From an uncultured Clostridia bacterium (GTDB lineage Bacteria > Bacillota > Clostridia > Oscillospirales > CAG-272), in NCBI GenBank assembly GCA_946615525.1, contig CAMOHW010000020.1:1-10027 (forward strand): a DNA stretch of 10,027 nucleotides. Reading direction: 5' to 3'. The position numbers and the translations under genes are program-made. The notes under the pieces are model-generated. The model did no database searches and had not been told where the DNA came from. It worked only from the letters and a program-made list of their open reading frames with translations. Positions 1 through 6,141 of this stretch are shown here, one piece after another (within the stretch, counting starts at the first letter, position 1; every line of letters begins with the position of its first letter).

Positions 1-188
1 AGTATAAGAGGGATCTTTCCAGAAATCTGCCCATTGAACTTCCGAAAAACTATTTTCCGGGCGACGACCCCACCAAGGCGCCGCAATCCACTTGGCGTTC
101 GGGAGCCAATCTGCTGTTTTCCAACTGGCTGAACTACTTTGTCTATCAGGCAACGCCTTATCGGCTGGACGAGATCCCGTCGATTTGA
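1..188 (+). CDS. metA: Homoserine O-acyltransferase (MetA), C-terminal end only
   Basis: This is the last 61 codons of a gene that begins before the window; the reading frame starts at base 3 and ends with TGA at 186-188. MetA transfers an acetyl or succinyl group to the hydroxyl of homoserine, the committed step of methionine synthesis, in the cytoplasm. The visible residues carry the characteristic C-terminal block of the family: [12 protein letters not shown], then [20 protein letters not shown], then TPYRLDEI just before the stop. I recognise this from the E. coli and B. subtilis proteins. The catalytic Cys and His and the residue that sets acetyl versus succinyl preference lie upstream of the window, so the acyl donor cannot be read here; acetyl-CoA is usual in Bacillota. 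A strong hairpin terminator follows at once, so metA is the last gene of its transcript. Confidence 0.95.
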   Translation, partial: YKRDLSRNLPIELPKNYFPGDDPTKAPQSTWRSGANLLFSNWLNYFVYQATPYRLDEIPSI

Positions 189-196
189 CAATCAAA

Positions 197-232
197 AATC
201 CCGCGGAACGCTTGTTCCGCGGGATTCTTTTG
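197..232. terminator. Bidirectional intrinsic terminator between convergent genes
   Basis: A perfect 13-bp stem (197-209 with 214-226, core CCCGCGGAAC) closes a GCTT tetraloop and is followed by CTTTTG on the plus strand. Read on the minus strand, the same stem is followed by a T-rich run (TTTTTGAT). It sits 8 bp after the metA stop and just past the stop of the convergent SGNH hydrolase gene, so it can end both transcripts. Confidence 0.93.
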
Positions 233-238
233 TTTGGT

Positions 239-964
239 TCAATCTTTCAAAAACGTTTTCAGGGCGGCGGTGATTTTTGCGGATACCACGCGGTATCCTG
301 CGTCGGTCAAATGCACGCCCTCAATGGTATATTCGGCTACAATTTCGTTTGTTTCCGGGTCACAAAGCGGGGTGTAGAGATCCACAAATGTGCAACCGTA
401 TTGTTCTGCCATCTGCTCAATTTTTTGGTTGCCCATTCTCATGGTATCGTTGTATTCCGCCCAGCGATTTCCAAGCACGGTCAGGGAACACCAAACAATT
501 TTTGCCTGCGGTAGGTGCTCTTTCAGACCGGTGATGATTTTTCCGTAGTTTTCATAAACGCTTTCCAAACTTTTGCCGCCCAAAATATCGTTGCCGCCAA
601 TCAAAAGGACAATCGCTTTTGGGTTGGTATCGTATGCCGAAACTTGCAGGCGATCGACCAGACCGTAGGAGGTTTCGCCGCCGATGCCGCGGTTGAAGCA
701 GGAATATTCAGGATAATAGACGCTCAAATCGCAACCATCGGTCAAACTGTCGCCCAAAAACACCACATCCACATTCGGGTTCGTTTGATTTTCCAAACGG
801 TAGGTGGAAAGTTTGTTTTCGTAATATTCGCGGATCAATCGGGCGGTTTCCTCGTGCTTTTTCCTGGCTTTTGTGCGGTTGTAGGCAATCGCCGCCAGAC
901 CGACGAACAGAGCCATGATGAGAGCGCAGGATATTGCAAATATCACAAATTTCTTTTTGCTCAT
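239..964 (-). CDS. Membrane-anchored SGNH/GDSL-family esterase
   Basis: A 241-residue protein of the SGNH/GDSL hydrolase superfamily, probably an O-deacylase of cell-wall or exogenous glycans outside the membrane. Residues about 6-28 form one hydrophobic segment after a lysine-rich start and are followed by a charged stretch, which fits an uncleaved N-terminal anchor. Block I is FLGDSLTDG with nucleophile Ser73. Block II is RGIGGET with oxyanion Gly95 or Gly96. Block III is IGGND with Asn125. Block V is EGVHLTDAGY with His218. The position three before this His is normally Asp (DxxH) but is Glu215 here (codon GAG). The ATG is preceded by AGAGGA at 7 nt. A minus-strand promoter at 1003-1031 serves the gene alone, and it ends against the metA terminator. 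The fold assignment is firm; the substrate is unknown. Confidence 0.88.
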   Translation of the reverse strand: MSKKKFVIFAISCALIMALFVGLAAIAYNRTKARKKHEETARLIREYYENKLSTYRLENQTNPNVDVVFLGDSLTDGCDLSVYYPEYSCFNRGIGGETSYGLVDRLQVSAYDTNPKAIVLLIGGNDILGGKSLESVYENYGKIITGLKEHLPQAKIVWCSLTVLGNRWAEYNDTMRMGNQKIEQMAEQYGCTFVDLYTPLCDPETNEIVAEYTIEGVHLTDAGYRVVSAKITAALKTFLKD

Positions 965-1002
965 TTTTTATTCCTCTCGATCTTTCAGCAATCTGCCCCC
1001 TT

Positions 1003-1031
1003 ATTGTAACATGAAAAAAAGGGGAAGTCAA
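1003..1031 (-). promoter_or_regulatory. Sigma-A promoter with extended -10 for the SGNH hydrolase gene
   Basis: On the minus strand there is TTGACT (plus positions 1026-1031), a 17-bp spacer, then TACAAT (1003-1008). The -10 is preceded by TG one base away, making it an extended -10. The predicted start of transcription lies about 30 bp before the ATG at 964 and leaves room for the AGAGGA ribosome site. No operator or leader structure is apparent. Confidence 0.8.
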
Positions 1032-1063
1032 GAAAAATGAAATTACAAAAAACAAAAAAACAC

Positions 1064-1092
1064 TTGACAAACGAAAAAAAGAACGGTATAAT
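1064..1092 (+). promoter_or_regulatory. Perfect-consensus sigma-A promoter for tRNA-Ser
   Basis: TTGACA at 1064-1069 and TATAAT at 1087-1092 are separated by exactly 17 bp, a full consensus match. A-rich sequence upstream of the -35 could act as an UP element. Transcription would begin near 1099, giving a leader of about 42 nt before the mature tRNA 5' end. Such strength is expected for a stable RNA gene. It faces away from the SGNH hydrolase promoter, with about 32 bp between the two -35 boxes. Confidence 0.92.
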
Positions 1093-1140
1093 AAAAAAGT
1101 CCGCAAGACACTGCAAACGGCATTTTGCGGATGAGTACAC

Positions 1141-1231
1141 GGAGAAGTACTCAAGAGGCCGAAGAGGCGCCCCTGCTAAGGGTGTAGGCCGGGCAACCGG
1201 CGCGAGAGTTCAAATCTCTCCTTCTCCGCCA
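1141..1231 (+). tRNA. tRNA-Ser (anticodon GCU)
   Basis: A 91-nt class II tRNA. The acceptor stem pairs GGAGAAG (1141-1147) with CTTCTCC (1221-1227), followed by discriminator G and an encoded CCA. The anticodon stem 1168-1172/1180-1184 encloses the loop CTGCTAA, giving anticodon GCT at 1175-1177, which reads AGC and AGU. A long variable arm, as expected for serine tRNAs, follows at about 1185-1203. The T arm is GAGAG / TTCAAAT / CTCTC. The D loop is the usual serine type. The gene has its own promoter and terminator and appears monocistronic. Confidence 0.98.
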
Positions 1232-1272
1232 GAAAAGGCTCGTCTTTTGTATATCAAAAGACGAGCCTTTTC
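1232..1272 (+). terminator. Intrinsic terminator of the tRNA-Ser transcript
   Basis: A perfect 17-bp inverted repeat (1232-1248 with 1256-1272, core GGCTCGTC / GACGAGCC) with a 7-nt loop begins on the first base after the tRNA CCA. The right arm ends in CCTTTTC, so the U-run is part of the outer stem, and the hairpin could terminate in either direction. It separates the tRNA unit from the A+T-rich gene downstream. Confidence 0.85.
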
Positions 1273-1342
1273 AACTAAATCCATCTTTCGCCTTTCGGGG
1301 CCTCGGTAATAATTATGATACGATATTATGGAGGTATAAACA

Positions 1343-3304
1343 ATGGACAATATAAAGCGCACTCGTTTTTCGAAAGACCCTATTACTTTTCAATTTGATG
1401 CAACAGACTTTTTCAAAATACACGAATGGTTTTTTAACAAGGATAGTAAGAAATTTCACCTCTTGGATGAAGAGCGTAATTTAGAAATTTACGAGAAATA
1501 CTATAAGTTTACGAGCAAATACCTCGTTTGTTTGTTCGTGGGAGTCAAACTTACTAATTTCGGACAGAGCGAAAGACCAAAGATTGAATTCATTCAAGTG
1601 GTGGAGCGCGATGGGAGCGAAATAGATATATTGAAAACAAAGATAAAGAGTTTATACGCCCATCACGCAAATCCAGATAGAATAAAGGCGATAGAAAAGG
1701 TTATAGCTTTAATCCCTCCTTATGAATCACAAGTTGTGCCTCGCGAACAAAAATCTTTTGGCGACTATGTGGTCGATTTAGGTTACAAAACTTTTCTCAA
1801 AAACTTGCAAAAAGAGTATGTCGTTTTAGATCTTGAAACAAATGGGTTGAGGGAAAAATATGATGATGTCCTGTCCATCTCCATTTATGATCCACAAAAC
1901 GGCTTATGCTATAATCGATTCCTTCCTTTGGATTATCAGCCAGTGGTATTGACGACAAGAATCAACGGTATAAAGCAAGAAGATGTGGAGTCTTGTGGGC
2001 ATATAACTCAAGAAGAATTAGACGAACTAATAAGCACTTTCAAGTTAAAAGAACGTATTATTCTTGTTTATAGCGGAGGGAATGGTACGTTTGACTCGTC
2101 GTTTTTGTGTAATTATTGTGCGCGCCACAAATTATGCGGAATAGAAGGGTTACAATATGAAAACATAAAAGACTATACGCCTTATCTCGGTATGGGTTAC
2201 GAAGGAATGCGAACAAAAGATAATCTTTGTAAATTATTCGGAATCGAGGGCGTGACTGATATACACTCGGGTGCAAACGACTGCTTATTAGAATGGAAAT
2301 TATTCGAAGCCATTAAGGTTACAAGACCATTTTTCAAGAACGGCTACCTATTCTCTTTTTCGGATGAGTATATTGTACCGATTACAATGCTCCTTGCCGA
2401 GCCGCAACTTGGAATGTACAAAGGGATAGAGAGAAGATTTATTGTGGGAGTTCCCTCGTTAGTATATCAATATAATTTTCCTGAAGATGTATCAGAAAGA
2501 TTAAAGCGGTTTCCTAACAATATAACGGGAATTGCTCTTGAAAACGCTATTTATGGGTTGATATCACCGGAAAAGCAAGATAACTGTGCTTTCCTCTTAG
2601 AGAACAAAAAGAAATGTCAGTGTATTGGTTATCTCAAATCAAACCGAGAAGAAATCCCAATTGCAACGCTAGACGATGGAACAATCAAATCGCTTGATTT
2701 TCATCATGACGCATTTATAGACGAAGTCAATGCAGTGTCAAGGCTTTTTGCGGAAAATATTGGCGATACAATAGGGTTTATTAAACATAAAATCTTCTGC
2801 GATGTGCCGATAAAAAAAGAAGAGCTGATTATTTCCGAAGACAAAAAAGTTTTGGCAATATGCGATCTTTCCAGTGATAAGACGGTTCTTGAGATAAAAA
2901 CGGGAAACGTATTATTCCATTCTCCGCGCTTAGATTATGAATATATAATAGTGCCTGGTTATTCACAACAACTGTATTATGAAACAAATGGGCGTAGTCC
3001 GTTTATAATGTCTATCGTATTCGACGTATTTGGCAAAGTAACCATTAACATTTATTCTGTCGAACTGCTGGATATGACAGAAGAAGCAAAAGGCAAAAGG
3101 CCAAAACTTATGGATCGAGAACAGAAAATAATTGAATTGATAAAAGAGAATGAGCGTATCTCTATACCCAAAATGTCCAGGCATTTACATGTATCTGGAA
3201 TAACAATCCAACGCACACTTGAATTTCTGAGAAGGTGGGGATACGTAAAAAGAGAAGGGAGCAAGACAGCAGGCAGATGGGTGATTATTCCTGACGAAAC
3301 ATAA
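1343..3304 (+). CDS. Multidomain DEDDh exonuclease with possible second nuclease core and C-terminal winged helix
   Basis: A 653-residue soluble protein with no family name I recognise as a whole. Residues 1-155 are an unidentified domain. Residues about 157-325 form a DnaQ-type DEDDh 3'-5' exonuclease. Its motif I is VLDLETNG (D163, E165), motif II NGTFDSSFL (D251) and motif III HSGAND (H308, D313), so all five metal and catalytic residues are present. Residues about 330-440 are unassigned. Residues about 455-550 contain ICDLSSDKTVLEIKTG and QQLYYE, which fit the D...ExK...QxxxY pattern of RecB/Cas4-like PD-(D/E)XK nucleases (D508, E517, K519, Q542, Y546); this is suggestive only. Residues 590-650 form a winged helix (IIELIKENERISI... 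GYVKREGS...GRWVI). The start has GGAGG 8 nt upstream. No convincing promoter is visible; TATGAT at 1314-1319 lacks a good -35. The gene is A+T-rich, solitary, and probably acquired by transfer. Confidence 0.85.
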   Translation: MDNIKRTRFSKDPITFQFDATDFFKIHEWFFNKDSKKFHLLDEERNLEIYEKYYKFTSKYLVCLFVGVKLTNFGQSERPKIEFIQVVERDGSEIDILKTKIKSLYAHHANPDRIKAIEKVIALIPPYESQVVPREQKSFGDYVVDLGYKTFLKNLQKEYVVLDLETNGLREKYDDVLSISIYDPQNGLCYNRFLPLDYQPVVLTTRINGIKQEDVESCGHITQEELDELISTFKLKERIILVYSGGNGTFDSSFLCNYCARHKLCGIEGLQYENIKDYTPYLGMGYEGMRTKDNLCKLFGIEGVTDIHSGANDCLLEWKLFEAIKVTRPFFKNGYLFSFSDEYIVPITMLLAEPQLGMYKGIERRFIVGVPSLVYQYNFPEDVSERLKRFPNNITGIALENAIYGLISPEKQDNCAFLLENKKKCQCIGYLKSNREEIPIATLDDGTIKSLDFHHDAFIDEVNAVSRLFAENIGDTIGFIKHKIFCDVPIKKEELIISEDKKVLAICDLSSDKTVLEIKTGNVLFHSPRLDYEYIIVPGYSQQLYYETNGRSPFIMSIVFDVFGKVTINIYSVELLDMTEEAKGKRPKLMDREQKIIELIKENERISIPKMSRHLHVSGITIQRTLEFLRRWGYVKREGSKTAGRWVIIPDET

Positions 3305-3344
3305 AATAGGCGATACACATAAGCTAATCAAAGTGCTACATTAC

Positions 3345-3350
3345 AAAGGA
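3345..3350 (+). promoter_or_regulatory. Ribosome binding site fixing the SASA esterase start
   Basis: AAAGGA lies 6 nt before the ATG at 3357. The same frame is open from a GTG at 3333, but that start has no Shine-Dalgarno site and would put eight polar residues before the signal peptide. The ATG at 3357 gives a proper MKKILLF signal start. Confidence 0.8.
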
Positions 3351-3356
3351 ACCATT

Positions 3357-4277
3357 ATGAAAAAAATACTCTTATTTGTTTTATTGATCGCGCTGATTTT
3401 TTGCGGCATTTCCTGCAAGCAAAAAACGGTGGCGACCCCGATCGGCGCGCTGACCTCTTTTGCAGTGGAAGGCGGCGTCAGCACGGTCACAAATCAGCCT
3501 GCAAAGGTGGTGCTTCTCTATGGTCAGTCCAACGCTACCGGATGCGCCATCAACGCATATTTGAATCAAAAATCTCCTTCCGACTACGCCGAAGCCGAGG
3601 CCGGATATGCAAATGTCCTCATCAACTTCATCACCGAGAACGGGAACAACTCTTCCGGCGGATATTTTGTGCCAACAACCTTGGGGCAGGGCGCTTCCAA
3701 AGATCATTTTGGCCCGGAAGTGGGTATTGCGAGTGATTTATCTGCAAGATTCCCCAATGAAACCGTTTTCATCATCAAATATTCCTGGGGCGGAAGTGTT
3801 TTGGCAAACCAATGGCTGGATGGCAACGGCGAGCGGGGCGAACTCTATGCGGCGGCGCTCAACTTTACCAAAACCTCGCTCGACTTTTTGAGGGGGCAGG
3901 GCTACCTCCCCGAAATTGCGGCGGTCTGCTGGATGCAGGGGGAAAGCGATGCCGTTGACAAGGGAACCGCAAAAGAGTATTACCGCAACACCAAAAACTT
4001 TGTGAGCGATTTGCGCAAAGACTTGAAAGATTACAGTTCCACTCCCTTTTTGTTCCTTGACGCCGGTATTGCCGAGATTGATGTTTGGAAACATTTTGAA
4101 ATCGTCAATCAGGCAAAGGCACGCTTTGCCAAAACCGATGACAACAACATCTATTTCAGCACAACAGCCCTGGGGCTGACGACCGATCAGGAACCCGAAG
4201 GTTCCCCCGATATTGCTCACTACGATGCGCAAAGCGCCCTTATCCTGGGAAAAGAATTTGCCAAATACATTCGCTGA
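3357..4277 (+). CDS. Secreted lipoprotein acetylesterase, SASA / CE6-like family
   Basis: A 306-residue SGNH-type carbohydrate acetylesterase of the sialate O-acetylesterase (SASA, DUF303) group, predicted to remove O-acetyl groups from sugars outside the membrane. The N-terminus is a signal peptide (KK, then hydrophobic 4-16) ending at GISC, so Cys20 is the likely lipidated residue; the -3 Gly makes the lipobox imperfect. Family motifs run in order: LLYGQSN with nucleophile Ser58, FGPE at 118-121, WMQGESD at 192-198, and DIAH with Asp285 and His288. The length is normal for a one-domain member. The next gene, an ABC exporter, starts 17 bp after the stop, so the two are probably co-transcribed. 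The 52 bp upstream show no clear promoter, so transcription may start inside, or read through from, the preceding A+T-rich gene. Substrate unknown. Confidence 0.87.
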   Translation: MKKILLFVLLIALIFCGISCKQKTVATPIGALTSFAVEGGVSTVTNQPAKVVLLYGQSNATGCAINAYLNQKSPSDYAEAEAGYANVLINFITENGNNSSGGYFVPTTLGQGASKDHFGPEVGIASDLSARFPNETVFIIKYSWGGSVLANQWLDGNGERGELYAAALNFTKTSLDFLRGQGYLPEIAAVCWMQGESDAVDKGTAKEYYRNTKNFVSDLRKDLKDYSSTPFLFLDAGIAEIDVWKHFEIVNQAKARFAKTDDNNIYFSTTALGLTTDQEPEGSPDIAHYDAQSALILGKEFAKYIR

Positions 4278-4294
4278 TTACGGAGAAAAGAAGT

Positions 4295-6016
4295 ATGCTC
4301 AAACGATTCATTCGCTATTATCGCCCACACCGGCTCATCTTCTGGCTGGATATGTTTGCCGCGCTTGGAGTTGCCGTCATCGGCGTGTTGTATCCTATGG
4401 TCACGCGCCGAATGCTGAACGATTATATTCCCCAAAAGGAATACAAGATGATCGCCATTATGGGCGCCGTTTTGCTGGGCGTTTACCTTGCCCGTATGGG
4501 GTTCAACTTTTTTATGCAGTATTACGGCCATGTAATGGGCGTCCGGATGCAGAAACAGATGCGCGCCGACCTGTTTGGGCATATTGAAACCCTGCCATAC
4601 AGTTTTTTTGACAACAACGAAACCGGAAGCCTGATGTCCCGCCTGACCAACGATTTGTTCGATGTCAGCGAACTTGCCCATCACGGTCCCGAAAACCTAA
4701 TTATTTCGGCTATTTCGGTGGTGGTTTCGTTTGTGTATCTCTGCACCATCAACTGGGGTTTGACGCTCATCATTTTTGCCTGCACCCCCTTTCTTTTGAC
4801 CATTTCGCTGCTCCTGCGCCGCAAAATGCGCTCGGCGTTCAAACGCAGTCGCCAATCGGTTGCCGAGATCAATGCCTCGGTAGAGGGGAGCATTTCGGGC
4901 ATTCGGGTGACCAAAGCGTTCAACAACTCCGAAAAGGAAGAAGAGAAGTTTGATGTAGGCAACCAAAAGTTTGTTGCCGCGCGCACCGACGCCTACCGCG
5001 CTATGGGGCAATTCCATTCGGCAACCACCTTTATTACAGACGTTTTCAATGTGGTCATTCTGGTTGCCGGCGGCTTTTTCCTTTACAGCAGGCAAATCGG
5101 CTTGGGTGATTATTCCGCGTTTGTGGTTTCCATTCATCTGTTCATTTCCCCGGTCATGACGCTGATCAATTTTATGGAGCAATACCAGGACGGTGTTACC
5201 GGTTTTGAGCGGTTTGTGGAGATCATGGACACTCCATCGGAAATGGATTCCGCGGGCGCTACCGATATGGGACGCGCCGAAGGAAAAATCGAGTTTCGGG
5301 ATGTGACCTATGCGTATGACGGCAAACATGATGTTCTCAACGGCGTCAACCTGAACATTGAGGCGGGGAAAAAGTTTGCACTGGTTGGCCCTTCCGGTGG
5401 CGGCAAAACCACCATTTGCCACCTCATCCCGCATTTTTATGATGTTTCCAACGGCGGTATTTTCATTGACGGCAGGGAGATCCACTCCATCACATTGCGC
5501 TCGCTCCGGCAGAATATCGGGATCGTCCAACAGGATGTTTACCTGTTCAATTCCTCCATTCGCGAAAACATCCTTTACGGGCGCCTGGACGCCACCGATG
5601 AGGAGATTTACGAGGCGGCAAAACGGGCGAATATCCATGATTACATCCTTTCGCTTCCGGATGGCTACGAAACGCAGATCGGCGAGCGGGGAGTCAAACT
5701 TTCCGGCGGACAAAAACAGCGGCTTTCCATTGCACGCGTCTTCCTCAAAGATCCGCCTATCCTCATTTTGGACGAGGCGACCAGCGCTTTGGATAATGCC
5801 ACCGAAATTCAAATTCAAAAGGCACTGGACGAGCTTTGCCGCGGCAGGACCACCCTGGTGGTGGCGCATCGGCTTTCCACTGTGAAAAATGCAGACGAGA
5901 TCGCCGTCATTGAGAATGGAAAAATTACCGAGCAGGGCACGCACACAGAGTTGGTGGCGCTTGGCGGCAAGTATGCCGCGCTCTACCGGATGCAGTTCCG
6001 GGATTTGGAGGATTAA
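4295..6016 (+). CDS. ABC exporter half-transporter (fused transmembrane and ATPase domains)
   Basis: A 573-residue type IV (MsbA/LmrA/BmrA-like) ABC exporter subunit, expected to act as a dimer in the cytoplasmic membrane. Residues 1-310 are the transmembrane domain, with hydrophobic helices near 14-34, 52-75, 134-153, 155-174, 244-264 and 272-294. The coupling helix follows SRLTNDLFDV. The ATPase domain covers about 331-573. It has A-loop Tyr341, Walker A GPSGGGKT (365-372), Q-loop Gln413, signature LSGGQ (469-473), Walker B ILILDE (489-494), D-loop SALD and switch His525. All catalytic elements are intact, including Glu494. GGAG lies about 10 nt before the ATG. There is only one half-transporter here, so a homodimer is likeliest. 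The substrate (drug, lipid, peptide or glycan) cannot be read from the sequence; the upstream lipoprotein esterase hints at an envelope role. Confidence 0.95.
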   Translation: MLKRFIRYYRPHRLIFWLDMFAALGVAVIGVLYPMVTRRMLNDYIPQKEYKMIAIMGAVLLGVYLARMGFNFFMQYYGHVMGVRMQKQMRADLFGHIETLPYSFFDNNETGSLMSRLTNDLFDVSELAHHGPENLIISAISVVVSFVYLCTINWGLTLIIFACTPFLLTISLLLRRKMRSAFKRSRQSVAEINASVEGSISGIRVTKAFNNSEKEEEKFDVGNQKFVAARTDAYRAMGQFHSATTFITDVFNVVILVAGGFFLYSRQIGLGDYSAFVVSIHLFISPVMTLINFMEQYQDGVTGFERFVEIMDTPSEMDSAGATDMGRAEGKIEFRDVTYAYDGKHDVLNGVNLNIEAGKKFALVGPSGGGKTTICHLIPHFYDVSNGGIFIDGREIHSITLRSLRQNIGIVQQDVYLFNSSIRENILYGRLDATDEEIYEAAKRANIHDYILSLPDGYETQIGERGVKLSGGQKQRLSIARVFLKDPPILILDEATSALDNATEIQIQKALDELCRGRTTLVVAHRLSTVKNADEIAVIENGKITEQGTHTELVALGGKYAALYRMQFRDLED

Positions 6017-6062
6017 AGGCGTTTTTCGTCGAAAATATTTCAAAAAAAATCATCAAAAAGTC

Positions 6063-6091
6063 TTTTCATTTTTTCTTTTTTCATGTATAAT
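6063..6091 (+). promoter_or_regulatory. Probable sigma-A promoter of the zapA operon
   Basis: A consensus TATAAT at 6086-6091 lies 17 bp after TTTTCA (6063-6068), a 4/6 match to the -35. The region before it is rich in A and T runs. Transcription would start near 6098, about 45 bp before zapA. The palindrome AGATATCT at 6100-6107 falls just past the predicted start. No hairpin terminator is visible between the ABC gene and this promoter, so some read-through is possible. Confidence 0.65.
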
Positions 6092-6141
6092 AGATTTAGA
6101 GATATCTATGTTTCAATTTATGGAAAGGAAGTAGTTCAAAA

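Larger units (their letters stand above)
1311..3356. other. Compositionally distinct single-gene segment next to tRNA-Ser (approximate limits)
   Basis: From about 1311 to the start of the next gene at 3357, the sequence is visibly richer in A and T and uses A/T-ending codons (ATA, AGA, TTA, AAA) far more than the flanking genes. The segment holds one gene plus a 52-bp non-coding tail (3305-3356). It starts about 40 bp past the tRNA-Ser terminator. I see no integrase gene, no insertion-sequence ends and no second copy of the tRNA 3' end downstream, so it is not a recognisable integrative element. Limits are judged by eye, not computed. Confidence 0.5.

Noticed and set aside
92..514. A 140-codon open frame at the left end
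   Set aside because: It is out of frame with metA, crosses the terminator and continues antisense through the SGNH hydrolase.
1037..1309. A 90-codon open frame on the plus strand
   Set aside because: It runs across the tRNA promoter, the tRNA itself and its terminator, so it cannot be a real protein gene.
3333..3356. An upstream GTG start for the SASA esterase
   Set aside because: It has no Shine-Dalgarno site and would put polar residues before a normal lipoprotein signal peptide; the ATG at 3357 has AAAGGA at 6 nt.
3305..3356. A possible attachment-site repeat of the tRNA-Ser 3' end
   Set aside because: No stretch resembling the tRNA T arm or acceptor 3' end was found here.
4697..6043. 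A 448-codon open frame antisense to the ABC exporter
   Set aside because: Its translation has no recognisable domain, and it lies wholly opposite a gene with every ABC motif intact. Codon bias of the sense gene explains the open antisense frame.
6017..6060. A possible terminator after the ABC exporter
   Set aside because: Only a weak A/T-only pairing (TTTTC with GAAAA) is visible, without a G+C stem, so it does not qualify.
6100..6107. The palindrome AGATATCT as an operator near the zapA transcription start
   Set aside because: It is only 8 bp, the symmetry does not extend outward, and there is no second copy, so chance is likely in this A+T-rich leader.
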